Counted from the stretch's first letter, positions 1-12,682 are shown. The stretch is DNA of 64,000 bases from Cotesia glomerata (GCF_020080835.1 NC_058159.1:17610150-17674149), one strand, 5' to 3'. The notes: a model not told the origin generated them from the letters alone. Translations and numbers: made by a program.

Positions 1-267
1 TCATTTAAATTTATTTCACTGTCTTTTCACTTAATTAACATCCTTATAACTCGAACAGATACCACAAGCTTCCAGCTTTACTAGTATTTTTCGATGGATT
101 TCCATTGAACTAATGGAAAGAGAGAATATAGCTCTCGAACAAAAGGGATGATGAACTATCCATCTTTGGACGTGAATTAGAACCACTAGTCACTAGACCT
201 AGAATAGACTAAAAACTTTAACTCATATACAATCTGTCGGTCTTAAAAATATCTTTTAAGTATTTTT
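1..267. other. AT-rich flank, nothing recognised
   Basis: No open reading frame or repeat boundary is visible before the first AACTTCCCGC repeat unit begins at 268. Confidence 0.5.
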
Positions 268-416
268 AACTTCCCGCTACGAAAATCGAAGATTGTCAAA
301 AATCGGGAAGTTATTGTTTTCACCCCGTTTTGCAAAAACCGAGTTTTCATCAGATCTTGACGTTTGAAGGTCACAGAAAGCTTCCCTGACTATCCCCGCG
401 AGGTTGTCACGGCGTC

Positions 417-494
<78 letters not shown>

Positions 495-1176
495 TATGTG
501 AACCGCTTATAACTTTTGAACGGCTTGACCGATTTCATCGCGGTTGGTGCCATTCAAAAGGGCTTGACCAAACTTAGATTCTGAAAACTATTTGGACCGA
601 TTCAGATCAATAGATTTTGAGAAATCTTAAAAAAACTGAAAAAAAAATTTTTTTCAAATGTGGTTTTTTTGAAATAATTTTTAAACGGCTTAATAGTTCG
701 ATTTCAAAAACTAATCAGCTCTTAACCTTAAAAAACCACGTCGATCGCCACCAGTCCGGTCAAAATCGGTTGATTCGTTCGAGAGATATCGTGAACGAAA
801 GAAAACCGAAAAAAGTGTTATTTCGGAATAACTCCAAAATTCCTAACGCGATCAATTCAAAATTTAAGATTCTTTGTGAGGCTTGAAAAACTGCGTCAAA
901 TGCTGCCAACCGCGTGAAAATCGGTTTATTCATTCAAAAGTTATTGTGGTTTAAAAATTCAAAAAATAGTGTCATCAAATCCCTATCAGACTCTTCGAGC
1001 TCAAAAGCATAGGAAAACAATCTCTTTGAGCTTGGAGAGCTCAAAATAACCCGTAAATTGTATTTTTGAGCTCGAAGAGCTCAAAAACGCCATTGGTGCA
1101 ATTTTAAGCGCCTAAGTATGGAATTAGCGGGAAGTTGCAGGGATGGCCTTCAGAGTCAACCGTTTTCCTAATTTTT
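268..1176 (+). repeat. AACTTCCCGC-family repeat, unit 1
   Basis: The unit opens with AACTTCCCGCTA at 268 and has the inverted form TAGCGGGAAGTT at about 1125-1136, followed by a conserved ~40 bp tail ending in a GTTTTCCTAA-like stretch. A short inverted pair (AACTTCCCG near 268, CGGGAAGTT near 304) lies at the start, and GAGCTCnAAGAGCTC palindromes lie near the end. A (TG)n tract sits about 150 bp in. The second unit starts 909 bp later with the same order of blocks. Short open frames in it are not conserved genes. The family is not recognised; it could be a non-autonomous DNA element or a satellite-like dispersed repeat. Confidence 0.75.
421..490 (+). repeat. (TG)35 microsatellite
   Basis: Uninterrupted TG dinucleotides, 70 bp, at the fixed internal position of repeat unit 1. 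Confidence 0.97.
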
Positions 1177-1324
1177 AACTTCCCGCTAAGAAAATCGAAG
1201 ATTTTCAAAAATCGGGAAGTTATTGTTTTCACCCCGTTTTACAAAAACCGAGTTTTCATCAGATCTCGACGTTTGAAGGTCACAGGAAGCTTCCTGACTA
1301 TCCCCGCGAGGTTGTCACGGTGTC

Positions 1325-1398
<74 letters not shown>

Positions 1399-2095
1399 AA
1401 AGTATGTGAACCGCTTATAACTTTTGAACGGCTTGACCGATTTCATCGCGGTTGGTGCCATTCGAAAGGGCTTGACCAAACTTAGATTTCAAAAACTATT
1501 TGGACCGATTCAGATCAATAGATTTTGAGAAATCTTAAAAAAACTGAAAAAAAAATTTTTTTCAAATGTGGTTTTTTTTGGATAACTTTTAAATGGCTTA
1601 AAGGTTCAATTCCAAAAACTAATCAGCTCTTAACCTCAAAAAACCACGTCGATCGCCACCAGTCCGGTCAAAATCAGTTGATTCGTTCGAGAGATATCGT
1701 GAACGAAAGAAAACCGAAAAAAAGTGTTATTTCGGAATAACTCCAAAATTCCTAGCTCGATCAATTTAAAATTTGAGATTCTTTGTGAGGCTTAAAAAAC
1801 TGCGTCGAATGCTTCTAACCACGTAAAAATCGGTTTATTCATTCAAAAGTTATTGCGGTTTAAAAATTCAAAAAATAGTGTCTTATCAAATCTCTATCAG
1901 ACTTTTGAGCTCGAAGAGCTTTGAAGCAAAGGAAAGCAATTTTTTTGAGCTCGGAGAGCTCAAAATAACCCATAAATTGTATTTTTGAGCTCGAAGAGCT
2001 CAAAAACGTCATTAGTGCAATTTTAAGCGCTTAAGTATGGAATTAGCGGGAAGTTGAAGGGATGGCCTTCAGGGTCAACCGTTTTCCTAATTTTT
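1177..2095 (+). repeat. AACTTCCCGC-family repeat, unit 2
   Basis: Second tandem unit, closely matching unit 1 from the AACTTCCCGCTA opening through the TG tract, the GAGCTC palindromes and the 40 bp tail. Small indels and point differences separate it from unit 1, so the pair is not a perfect recent duplication. Confidence 0.75.
1329..1395 (+). repeat. (TG)n microsatellite
   Basis: About 67 bp of TG repeats at the same relative place as in unit 1. Confidence 0.95.
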
Positions 2096-2261
2096 TTACA
2101 TAACTCCGACATTTCTTTTTGGATCGTTCTTGATAAAACAAAATAATTATTAGAGCCCAAAAAACCACGTCGATTGCCGCCAAAAACGTGAAAAAATTGG
2201 TTAATTGTTTCGTGAGTTATCGTTATCGAAAAAATTCGGAAAAAAGTTAATTTTTCAAATT
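2096..2261 (+). repeat. AACTTCCCGC-family repeat, unit 3, left part
   Basis: The stretch around 2150-2250 (ACCACGTCGATTGCCGCC, then a GTGAGTTATCG block) matches the middle of units 1 and 2. The unit lacks its 5' end and is cut at 2261 by the solo LTR. It resumes at 4258. Confidence 0.6.
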
Positions 2262-4257
2262 TGTAACAGGGTAAAATTACCCTGAATCGATAAGTCGCCA
2301 GAGATCGATAACTATTCGACGCAGCACTGGCGCGTTTCGATCTTCGGGCCTAAAGAGAGAGTATGAGGGGGTAGTTTGGGGGTTATTATATAGGTGAGCC
2401 ATGCCTTGCAGAGGGAGAAGTAGTGTAACCGCCAGACAGTGTGCCACAGAAATCAAGAGGGATCGATCCCCGGAGTAGTTACCAGACGTAAGAAGCCAAC
2501 AACATCTATGACTTCAATCTCCAGTAGTGAGTTAAATCGTCGTATATTCAACAAGGTATTGAATATATTACTCTGTGGGCTAGGAGTGAACCGCGGGGTT
2601 TATACTCGGTTTACTTCTCCTCTGATTAGTTATTATCAATTTAATTAATAATAATTCAATAATTAATCGCAATTGATTTATATTCGTTAGTTGGTGTCGA
2701 GCGTCCCTCAAAGGGATTTTTACCCGAGGACTGCTCAAAGACCTTGTGGTGTAAATTGTCGTGAGAATTTAATTGATAAAAATTAATTTACTCGATTAAT
2801 TAACAATAATTTTGAATATCTAAAAATCGGTTTTAGTTGCAAATATTTTATTTATTAATTTCGTAAAATAAAAACCGAATAATAAATTCTTCGAGAAAAT
2901 TCCATTGTCTTCTCACGGACCAGTCAAGCGTCGGTTGGATAGTACAACGCAGTTAATACGTACTCAAGGTCAAACTTTACTACGCACTAACGAATTTTGG
3001 CGTCCATTTTGAGCGCCCAAATTCTTTGCTGATTATTTTACGCGATACATTACTATGAACAATTAAATTATTATTTTTAATATTATTTATTACAAGAAAA
3101 TGATTATTTAACATTATATTATTTATTGAGAATTGATTTACTGAGATTTTGGCGCATTTAAGATTGATTTACCCGTGGATAATTTTCGTTAATTTATTTT
3201 ATATTGAGATAAATTGTTTATTAATTATTTATTTAATCGGAAAATTCCACGTGGTTATTTTTATATATTGAACTTAAGTTCTGGAATTTATTTTTAATAA
3301 TTTAATTTCATCATTGATAAAATTCTTTAGAATTTATTTACCAGAGTGGATATTAAGTCCGGGAGTATTTCATGAGAAATTTACGTCGAATGTTCTTAAG
3401 AATTTAATTCAATGTTGAGTATTAAATTCGTGATCGATTTTGAATAAATCCATGCGCCCGATTTTAGTTCGAATTTTTTTGGAATTAAATTATTAGTCGT
3501 GAAAATATTTTATAATTTAATTGCTAGCTAACGACTGAAATAATTAAGTAAAAATTTAATGTAATAATTTTCTGATATTAAATTTTTGTAATAACTTTTA
3601 TAAGTCAAAAATTAAAAGTAAAGTAAATTAGTGTATGTGTGCGTACGGGTCATGTGTGATAGAGAGCGTTAATAGTGTTATAGGTATTGTTAGTCCTGTG
3701 GACTTAAATTCAAGTTAAAAGTGTGTGGAGTTAGTTGTGTTCAGTCGTCCGGTGGACTAGTAATTTTAAGTTTAGTTTTACTCAGGTGTGGGAGACCGTT
3801 CGTTCGAAAAAGCCCAATAGTTTTGGGCAGGTGTGGGAGACCGTTCGTTAGAAAAAGCCCAACTAGGTTAATCAGGTTGTGGGAGACCGTCCGTTAGAAC
3901 ATCCCAGCTAGTCATCGTACCGTCGTTTGGAAAAGGTTTTGTTGTAAATATCGTTTGTCTCGCAGTTATTCCTCCGCGTCGCTAAATAATAATTTAATTA
4001 TAGTGTGAGTGAGTGTGTGATTAAAGTTGTTAAATTGTCTTTGTTAATAAATTTTTGGATCCATTGTTAAATAAAAATTTATTTATTTTATAGCACCTTC
4101 CTCCACTCTCTCTCCCTGTAAGATAAGCTCAGCTCTAAGATTAAAAATCCTGGTGGCACCCTTTTGTTTATTAATATTAGCTTTCAATTTTATTAAGTTT
4201 ATTATTGTATTTAATTTAATTTAAGGGGCCAATTAAGTGGTATAAAAACCCGTTACA
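2262..4257 (+). mobile_element. Solo LTR, ~2 kb family, copy 1
   Basis: The 1996 bp element starts TGTAACAGGG and ends CCCGTTACA, giving the TG...CA ends and short inverted repeat usual for an LTR. It is flanked by a 4 bp duplication AATT at 2258-2261 and 4258-4261. It has no coding capacity. The 3' part holds three 45 bp tandem units (3783-3917) and a TGGTGGCACCC motif about 100 bp before the end. It interrupts an AACTTCCCGC repeat, so it is younger than that repeat. A solo LTR of a Ty3/gypsy-type element is the likeliest reading because of the 4 bp target duplication; a non-autonomous LTR-derived element is the alternative. Strand is assigned by analogy only. Confidence 0.8.
3783..3917 (+). 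repeat. Three 45 bp tandem units in solo LTR copy 1
   Basis: Units start at 3783, 3828 and 3873, each with the core TGTGGGAGACCGTYCGTT. They lie in the 3' third of the LTR. Confidence 0.9.
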
Positions 4258-4600
4258 AATTTCTCTAAGATTTTAGGTTTGGTCAGTTTGTGTTTAAGAG
4301 TATATTATAGAATTTAAAAAACTGCGTGGATTGCTGCCAACCGCGTGAAAATCGGTTTATTCATTCAGAAATTGCGATTTGAAAATTCAAAAAATAGTAT
4401 GTTATGAAACTTCTATCAGACTTGTGAGCTCGAAGAGCTCAAAAGCATAGAACAGCCAATTCTTTGAGCTTGAAGAGCTCAAAAACGTCATAGTACAATT
4501 TCAAGCGCTTAGATATGGAATGAGCGGGAAGTTGCAGAGATGGCCTTTAGGGTCAACCGTAATCTACACTGTTTTCCTTAATATTTACTGTCTTTACCTT
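4258..4600 (+). repeat. AACTTCCCGC-family repeat, unit 3, right part
   Basis: Resumes the repeat interrupted at 2261: the ACTGCGTGGATTGCTGCCAA block, GAGCTCGAAGAGCTC palindromes, the GAGCGGGAAGTTGCAG end and the tail are all present. The tail has a short insertion before GTTTTCC. Confidence 0.65.
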
Positions 4601-5310
4601 TTTTTTAATCTTAAAAATTTTTTGAACTTGTTTTTTTTTTCGATTTAATAGTTTTTTGTAAAAATTGAATTATTAAGATTTGTAACAATAGTTGAACGTC
4701 TACTTAGAACGACAGTTTACAATGAAACTATTTTTTGTGGGATATCTCTTTTTTTGTAAAAAATATATTAAGTGACATAATCAAATATTTTATCACCATT
4801 TTTAAATTTCAAATATATACTTTTTGAGTTATTCAGCTAATTCATTATTCATGACTTTTTGTAATAATTTAATTACAAAAGAAATTATTACAATATTTTT
4901 ACTTTAAATGACGTGCGTGACTGACCAATGTGAGTTCTAAAATACACTGGTAATGGTTTTGTAGCTCCACCTACTGTTGTATATTGAAATTCTCAACTGA
5001 AGACCAACTTCGTATGGGTGCTAAGTTCAGTCTTTAGTATACTAGCTACTTAGTTGGTAGAATAACAGGGTTAAGTAGCGCCAACTTCGAAATAAGAAAA
5101 TTCGCCCTAAATTTGTAAAATCTCTCGTAGAATCGAAAACAGGCGCAAGCAAAAATTTTCAAACTCGTGATATGAAATAATTTCTAAGATTCAATAATTT
5201 TTTGTAATATATGTATAATTGGTAAAAAGAAACTTATTAACAATGGTGTAAAGTATTAGTGTCTGAGTAATAATAAAAAAATAAAGAGCTTAATATGTAA
5301 GGAGGTTATG
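4601..5310. other. AT-rich spacer
   Basis: No coding signal, repeat boundary or RNA signal seen. Confidence 0.5.
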
Positions 5311-5312
5311 TT

Positions 5313-5478
5313 GACATATAATTAGAGAATAGAGATACGTTGTCTCACGCCATATGTTGGACGTGTACTTGGCGCGAGACACTATCATGTCTCCGGATGA
5401 CATATAATTAGAGAATAGAGATACGTTATCTCACACGATATGTTGGGCATGTACTGGGCGCGAGACACTATCGTCTCT
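5313..5478 (+). repeat. Two-unit 86 bp tandem duplication
   Basis: Units begin GACATATAATTAGAGAATAG at 5313 and 5399. Each ends with a GGCGCGAGACACTATC block. The two differ at several bases. Confidence 0.9.
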
Positions 5479-5486
5479 CAGAATTT

Positions 5487-5652
5487 TTAACTTTCCCCTT
5501 CGAAAATTATAAATTTTCAAAAATCGGAAAGTTATAAGCTTTAGCTCGTTTTTCGAAAATCGAATTTTCATTAGATCTCGACGTTTCAAGGTCCTAGAAA
5601 GCTTTCCTGACTATTCCTGCGGTGATGTCACCGTGTCTGTGTGTGTGTGTGT

Positions 5653-5717
<65 letters not shown>

Positions 5718-6025
5718 TATTTGAATCTCTCGTAACTTTTGAATGGCGTATTCGATTCGATCGAAATAAACGACGTTCCAAAGAATTTCATTGCCCTTAG
5801 ATTCAAAAATTCAAAAAATAGTGTTATATGAAACTTCTATCAGCTCGAAGAGCTGAAATGTATAGAACAGTAATCTCTTTGAGCTCAAAATAAACCAAAA
5901 ATAATATTTGTAAGCTTGAATAGTTCAAAAACAAAATAAGTAAAATGTTGAGCGCTTAGATGTAGAGTCAGCGGAAAGTCACAGGGATAGCCTTTATGGT
6001 CAACCATTTTCCTAGTTTTCAACAT
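5487..6025 (+). repeat. AACTTCCCGC-family repeat, diverged and internally deleted copy
   Basis: Starts AACTTTCCCC, carries the conserved GATCTCGACGTTT block, a long (TG)n tract, the GAGCTCGAAGAGCT palindrome and the AGCGGAAAGT...GGTCAACC tail. The middle section present in units 1 and 2 is missing. Confidence 0.7.
5636..5721 (+). repeat. (TG)n microsatellite
   Basis: TG repeats with single TATG interruptions, inside the repeat copy at 5487-6025. Confidence 0.93.
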
Positions 6026-8216
6026 ACTTTGTAACGGAGTGATCGTTACCCGTTAAAAGCCCGTTTATCCGCACTCATTAAGTTATCGACGGATCACAGA
6101 GCGCTGTGATCTGAAGCCCTCGTAGTCATAGTTTGAGACTTGTAAGTGAGTCCCCAAGGTGGAGGTGTCGTCGTAGTGAGAGTGGGGAGAGCAGAGAAAG
6201 AAAGAAACGCACCGACAAAATTCGGAAGATTCATTGTGACCAAACAGTCAAGCCAAGTAGACACGCAAAAGTAATAAACAGCTATCCCAGGTAATTATTT
6301 TACTTCGCTCGACTCTTGTGGAACGAAACGATGAAAATTTTATTAATTATTGCTTGCTAGGCCTTTCTGTCAGCTTGCATTAGTTAATTTAATTTGTAAA
6401 AAGTACTAATGCCGATTTGCAGTTACAGGTAAAATATTTGCTGGGGAGTACGTGACGTGACGCGGTGACCAAGTCTTTGCCGCCAGATCAAGTAACTACT
6501 CACCGAAGAGATTTTTGTACCAGTATCGAGACGAGGAGTTTGCAGCTCGACGAGGGAGTGCACCATTAAAATTATAATAACTCTAGGTACAAATATTATG
6601 TCTATATAGTCTCTCGGTGGTGCGGCGTCAGTCAGATACTCAAGTCGGCTGAAAGTCATCGCCATTTTGCGTTCGGTCACAATCATTAGTTCAAGAATTT
6701 AGTCACTAGAATGTACTTAAAATATTATTAAGAATATTACCTAGGATATTCTTTAGAATGTCTTTAAGAATTTAGTCGTATAATTTACTTAAAATAATAG
6801 ATGAAATTTATTTATTAGAATTTACTGAAAATAATATTATATAGAAGTTATTTATCAGAAAATGATTAAGAATGTATTTAAAATAATATTCGGAATAAAT
6901 TTAAGAACAATCGAGAAAATATCAGAATAAAATTAAGAATGAAATTTAAGAACAAGTCAGAAATAAAAGTACTAAATATTTAATTAATGAAACCAGGAAT
7001 TATTTCGGTTCATTAATTTACTACGTAGGCAGAGTTTGGATTGACTTTACTAGGAATAATTTCGGTTGGTCAATTTATGACTTCGGTGCCATGTAAAACA
7101 AATCGTCTTTGGTAGTTGAGTTTAAGTGAATTTATTTAATTAATTGCATAAAGTAAAATCAGTAAAATGTTTTAGAGAAGTTTTAGTAAAATCTTTTGAA
7201 GTTAAATTAATTTAAATCAGTAAAATAAATTATATTAAAAATTTAATTGCTCAAAATAAAATTTGTTTGTAATAAAATTAGAATCAGTCAAAATCACTAA
7301 AATTGTTAATGTAAATTATTTAATTAAAAGTAGAAAATGAAACTTGTAAAAATTCGTCAGAGAAAAAATTACACCAAAAACTTGCGACAGAGACGCAAGA
7401 CCGAGCGAGAGCGTCAGCCATCATGTCCCGCGCGAAGCGCTGAGTAGAGGACACTTAAGGTCGAGACTAAAATCTTACTGTGTTTCTAGGCAGAATATAA
7501 TCCTCAAATAAAATAAAATAAATGCTAAGTTTTACAAACGAACACAATAGAAAGTAAAAGGAAATAATTTAGGTAAAATAAAACTCGGTTATTCAAGGAC
7601 AAGTAAAATAGTTTAGTCAAAATAAATCAAACAAAATCAATTGATGAATTCTTAGTTAATAAAAATTAAGTTCTTAATTAAATAAAATAATTCATAAACT
7701 CTGGGAAAATAATTCGGACTAAATAAAGAACGACCTAATAAAATATTTAATAAATTATAGTAAAATAAAATAAATGAATTAAAATAATTTAGTAAAATGG
7801 ATTTATAAAATTCTGGTGAAATAAATTAGACAAAGTAAAATAATTTAACGAAACAATTTATAAAATAAATTAAGTAAATTCAGGAAAAATAAATTTGTAA
7901 ACACTCGGAAGTAACAACACGTTGTTGGCAGATTATTAAGATAATCTATTCTGTCAATAGATTTTAATCTATTAATTCAAGATACGAAGACCTCTTGTAA
8001 TTAAATATTTATTGCTGTATTATTAAGACCACGGCAATAAATTAGTTAATGATTTTAATTTGAAATTTGGAATTAGGATTTATAATTAAGTTGGGATGAA
8101 TGGAATAGTAATTTTGGGAAATAAATATATAAATTTTAATCTGTAAAATCCAGGGAAATATTTAGTGTGTTTGGAAATTAATTAATAGCGTGGGTGGGTT
8201 AGTATTAAGTATTGTA

Positions 8217-8458
8217 GTGTTGCCTAAGGATTCATGGTATCCTCCTCTGTTTCCTGGACACACTTAGAGTCCTTTGCATAGACGCCCAGGTGGGGGTGCA
8301 ATAGGCGTAAGATGGAAAATTAAATATTGTGGGTGTTTGTGGAAAATATTATTGCAGTGTAGCCTAAAGATTCATGGTATCCTCCTCTGCTTCCTGGGCG
8401 CACTTAGAAGCCGTTGTATAGACGCCGGATTTGGGGTACAACGGCAGTAAGCTAGAAA
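8217..8458 (+). repeat. ~137 bp tandem units in solo LTR copy 2
   Basis: Two diverged units start near 8217 and 8355, each with GGTATCCTCCTCTG followed by a TATAGACGCC-type block. They occupy the same zone of the LTR as the 45 bp units of copy 1 and the ~42 bp units of copy 3, but the sequence differs. Confidence 0.75.
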
Positions 8459-8509
8459 CCGCGATATAGACGCTCCATATGAGGGTACTGTCGTGAATAG
8501 AAACTATCT

Positions 8510-9031
8510 GAACAAAAACAGTTTCACTGTAAAAAAAAAATCGCGCCAAGTCCACGTTCATAAGACTATTAAAAAAAAAAAATTTCTTATTCCTTTACAA
8601 AAAGATATAAAATAAAAAAATTAAAAAATCCAAGTAACCGATATGATTGTATTTGATTTTCGGAAATTAAAAAAAATTTTATTGTAAATTTGAAAATTAA
8701 AAAAAAAATTTTGGGACGTATTTAGTGTGCGTGGTTGCAAAATATTTTACTTTTAATGAAATTCGTAAAATCTATTTACTAGGACTTTAAAAAAATTGAA
8801 ATACACAATGACGCACACCAAGTACGTTCCAAATTTTTTTTTTTAATTTTCAAATTTACAATAAAATTTTTTTTAATTTCCGAAAATCAAATACAATCAT
8901 ATCAGTTACTTGGATTTTTTTATTTTTTTATTTTATATCTTTTTGTAAAGAAATAAGAAATTTTTTTTTTTAATAGTCTTATGAACGTGGACTTGGCGCG
9001 ATTTTTTTTTACAGTGAAACTGTTTTTGTTC
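8510..9031. mobile_element. Foldback element with ~235 bp inverted arms
   Basis: The left arm from GAACAAAAACAGTTTCACTG at 8510 to about 8740 is repeated as its reverse complement from about 8810 to 9031, with a ~70 bp spacer. It is AT-rich and non-coding. It would form one long hairpin. Most likely a MITE-like or foldback DNA element nested in the solo LTR. Confidence 0.85.
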
Positions 9032-9859
9032 GGATTTTAGTATTTTTTGTAATTATAATAAAAATTTACAATTGGTACCAACTTAAATCTCGCGTTGGCT
9101 GCATTTTTTATAGCAAACTATCCTCTTGAAGCTACAGTTTATGTAAAAACAATTCCAGCGCACCCTGGCGGATGTAGATGCAAGCTGTAAAATGTATTTT
9201 TTTAACTGTAGTTTCCGATCTATTGGAAGATTACCATGCATTCTCGAATTATTTAGTCTGTGGCATGTCACTTTTTACATAGAAAAAAAGTCAGGATCGA
9301 AATTTTTGAGCTTGCTATAGTTTGTGCTGATAAAATTTAATAATTTCAAGTAGATTAATTATTATAATTGAATATAATTAATTAATATCAGTAAAATAAA
9401 GCATGAGTTACTGTTATAATATAAAATTTAGGAACAAGAAGTACCGTAGAATTAAATAAAATTTTGCAACCTCAAAATACCGTTCTGCTTACAGTAAACA
9501 TAGTCGGTAATCTGGTGCTCCGTTTACAACGGATTTGAACGGAACTTGGCGCCAGATTCTACCGAATCTGTGGATGATAGAAACCGCGATATAGACGCTC
9601 CATAAGAGTGTATCGTCGGGATTAAGTTTATTTGATATTTTGTAAGGGGTTTTATTGTGTATTAAGGGTTGGTCAAATAAAATAAATTGTTAAAATGAAT
9701 TTTTTTTTTATAATTTCTGTATTCTTCCTAATGATTTCTCACGACCCTGAGTCTTCACTCCATGTTCTGGTCCAGTTTCTGGATACTGTGCGAAAAATCC
9801 AGTGGCGCCCTAAATAAATTTAGGGCGACCAAGAGAGCGGTGGATCCCCGATTCAACTT

Positions 9860-10845
9860 TTTTTCATCTTTAATGAATTAATAATTATTAATTGTACAAG
9901 TAAGTTAATAGAAAGTATTCACATGAAGATTTAACTTCTCAGCTGAAAAGCAATGTTCGTATGCTTTTTTAGTCTGGTCAACAACTTTAAAAATGTTGAA
10001 AACAGAGAGAAAGCTCCTACAAATACAAGCATCAATTTATTAGTTCCAAAATGACTGCTTTAAAAATGTATTTTACGGATTTTATTGCACGTAAATTGAT
10101 TATTTAAGTCTTTGAGTTAGAAAATTCAAAAATTTTATGAAAAAAGACGATTATTCAGTAATTTTTATATGGCTATAATTTTTGAATGCCCTATTAGATT
10201 TTGATTTACTTGGCGTCATTCGCTGCCTTTTTTTAAGTGCAAGAAATATTTATCAAGTCTCAAATCGACGGACTGAAAAAGTTAAAAGTTATCTTAAAAA
10301 ACGATTATTCAGAAATTTAAAAAAAATTTAAGGAATTTTATAAAACAAAAACAAGGAAATTTAGTTGTCTGATAAGATTTTTCATGACTTTTTTTTTTTG
10401 AAAAAATTTATTTCTACGATGTTAAATATATAATTATGTTTCATACAATGTGAAGATAAAAATATTAAATTGAAATCACTGATCAAAAATCAAAATTCAC
10501 AAATTTTGAAGAAATATTTACGCTCTTTAAAAAAGAGATAAAAGTTTGAAATAAAAGTAACAAAAGTGTACCATGGGAAAACAAACTAAGAAGTAGAAAA
10601 TAAGGAAATGGTTCTTAATCATTGAACTTATATTTTCTACAGATAAATAAAGTTAATTAACTCCGCATTATTCATATAAAATAAATAAATATAAAAGTTG
10701 TTGTTTCAAAAATAACCTAAATTATTTTTAAAACGGTTTCGCAAAATTCAAGAAAAAAATGCCACTTAAGTGTTACTACTAGGGATAAACAGAATAGATC
10801 TACGTAGATATTTCATTTAGGTAAACGTAGATGTAACAATTTCTT
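9860..10845. other. AT-rich spacer
   Basis: No gene, RNA or element boundary recognised. Confidence 0.45.
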
Positions 10846-10849
10846 ATAT

Positions 10850-11779
10850 GGGTGATTCTCTGTAAGGACGTCTTAAATCTGTACAAAATTGTCCGACCAA
10901 ATTATTTTTGATATTATTAGAAAAAAAATTAACAAGGGCTACAAAACTATCAGCTTAATCATGATAAATAAACAGCCGAATTAATTTTTGCTTTTTCGAT
11001 ATTTGTGTATCTTTTGTCATATAACATGACAGGGGACTGATTGCCAGGGGACTGATTTTTTTTATCAAATTGAGAAAAATCAAACAAACTACTTCAATGC
11101 ATTCAACTTTTTAAGTTCTCAATGAATGTTTACATTAATTAGAATAATATTAAGACTTATGGATCCAATTTTATAAATAAATTATATATAAAAATAGCTG
11201 CCAGAGGACTGAGTTTTGAAGTGGCCCAGACACATATTTCCAGCACAAACGGTGCTTTGAAACTAAATAAAATGACGATAAAGCGCTAACAGCCCTATGG
11301 TTATTACCTCAAGGCCAGTTAGATCCTTATAAACTTTAAAGAAGGTAAAATAACACGCTGGATTTTTTTTTTGGCTTTGAACTTCTGGTAGGGGACTGAT
11401 CTTAAAATGCCTGGGACAAACTTTGGTTTAATGAATTTAATGAAACAAATTAACTTTGGGTACTTTTTATTGAAGAAGATTGTTAGTTAACTAATTAAGT
11501 TCATAAACATTATGGACCAAATTATATATTATTGACGAATAACTGAAAATTTAATCTTAAAGTTTTAATTTTGGGACTAGAACAGCCCAGGGGACTGACA
11601 TTTCGGTGATTTACGAATTTATAGCAAAAAAACCAAAATTTATTTCATTTTAGTTTTCAATGCTCCAAATAGAAATGTTTTTTTACTTTCGTAATAAATT
11701 TTTTTTAGTAACAAAATAACAATTTTTCTAATAAAAAAATACCTGGGACAGCAAAAAACATCCTTACAGAGAATCACCC
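10850..11779. mobile_element. 930 bp non-autonomous TIR element
   Basis: Left end GGGTGATTCTCTGTAAGGA and right end TCCTTACAGAGAATCACCC are exact inverted repeats. Both sides are flanked by ATAT, either target duplication or palindromic flank. No transposase is left. The interior carries five near-identical GGGGACTGA words (11032, 11047, 11203, 11391, 11590). The superfamily is not assigned. Confidence 0.8.
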
Positions 11780-11783
11780 ATAT

Positions 11784-12660
11784 GCGTTGGTAGGTCAAGA
11801 ATAACTTTAACCGGTACAACACGTGACATTCATCAATTCATGTCTAGCGCTCTGCTGTATTGATTAAAAATGAGTGTATTATTATATGTTTTACCAGCTG
11901 CAATCGGAAGGTATTCGTATACAACTTAAGCTTTCTATTCAAGTCAATGTGTATTGTTCTCACCTATTCTAGCTTATTAAAACTATTTTTTCGATTAAAT
12001 TTTCGCAATAAGTTTTAGTTGTGAGAGTTGTTTACATAGTAAATTGTTATTTTTTTTTATTGTAAACAAAAGCTAAGGTTATAATGGACAATTATTTACC
12101 TTCAAATTAATCTATCTTTTTTTTTATCTTTAATGTTGATTTCTTGTTATGCATAGACAATATTGTACCGCTAAATTATAAAATCAATACAAATATAAAA
12201 GTAAAATTTCTTTTTATTCAAAAACATCTTTTATTGTAATTGAAATTATTTCAATTCTTATGTTGTTACACGCGGAAATAATTCAAAAATGTTACACAAA
12301 GAAACATGATAAATTTATTAGTAGAAGCTGGTCCTAACAAAAATCAACAAAATTATTCCATCTTTCATGTTGTTAACAGTATCTCCTCGTTCATATTCAC
12401 ATCTAAATTGTATTGAATACAAAAAACAAGACACAAGGTTTTACGTTGCATAATTTACTCGTCGAGTGAATAAAATTCACAACAGTTTTAATTGCTAGCG
12501 ACTGAGCTGTATAAATGGTAAACTCACCCGCTATCACGTTTATAACTGAACTTTATATCAAGTTACTGAACCTCAATCTTATGCGAGCATGCGTTATAAA
12601 GTTAGAGTCACATCGTGAAGAAAAGGATGTATGGAAATAAATTATTTTTTATATTATTCC
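11784..12660. other. AT-rich spacer
   Basis: Nothing recognised. Confidence 0.45.
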
Positions 12661-12682
12661 TTTCAACGAAAGATATTAGTTT

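Larger units (their letters stand above)
6030..9855 (+). mobile_element. Solo LTR, ~2 kb family, copy 2, enlarged by insertions
   Basis: Starts TGTAACGGAG and ends CCCCGATTCA, a slightly mutated form of the CCCCGTTACA end of copy 3. A 4 bp duplication ACTT flanks it at 6026-6029 and 9856-9859. The last 90 bp carry CCAGTGGCGCCC followed by an AGGGCGACCAA block, shared with copy 3. At 3826 bp it is nearly twice the length of its relatives. A 522 bp foldback element and further sequence to about 9570 account for much of the excess; a GCGATATAGACGCTCCATA motif recurs at 8461 and at about 9584, on both sides of it. No coding sequence. Confidence 0.75.

Noticed and set aside
268..1136. AACTTCCCGCTA...TAGCGGGAAGTT as the true terminal inverted repeats of a transposon
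   Set aside because: A conserved ~40 bp tail follows in every copy, so these words are internal or sub-terminal; no target duplication was found.
1135..1485. Open frame with a long Cys-Val stretch over (TG)n
   Set aside because: The dipeptide repeat is just the translation of the microsatellite, and the frame is not kept in the sister units.
5594..5806. Minus-strand frame with a Thr-His repeat
   Set aside because: Again only a translated (CA)n tract within a non-coding repeat.
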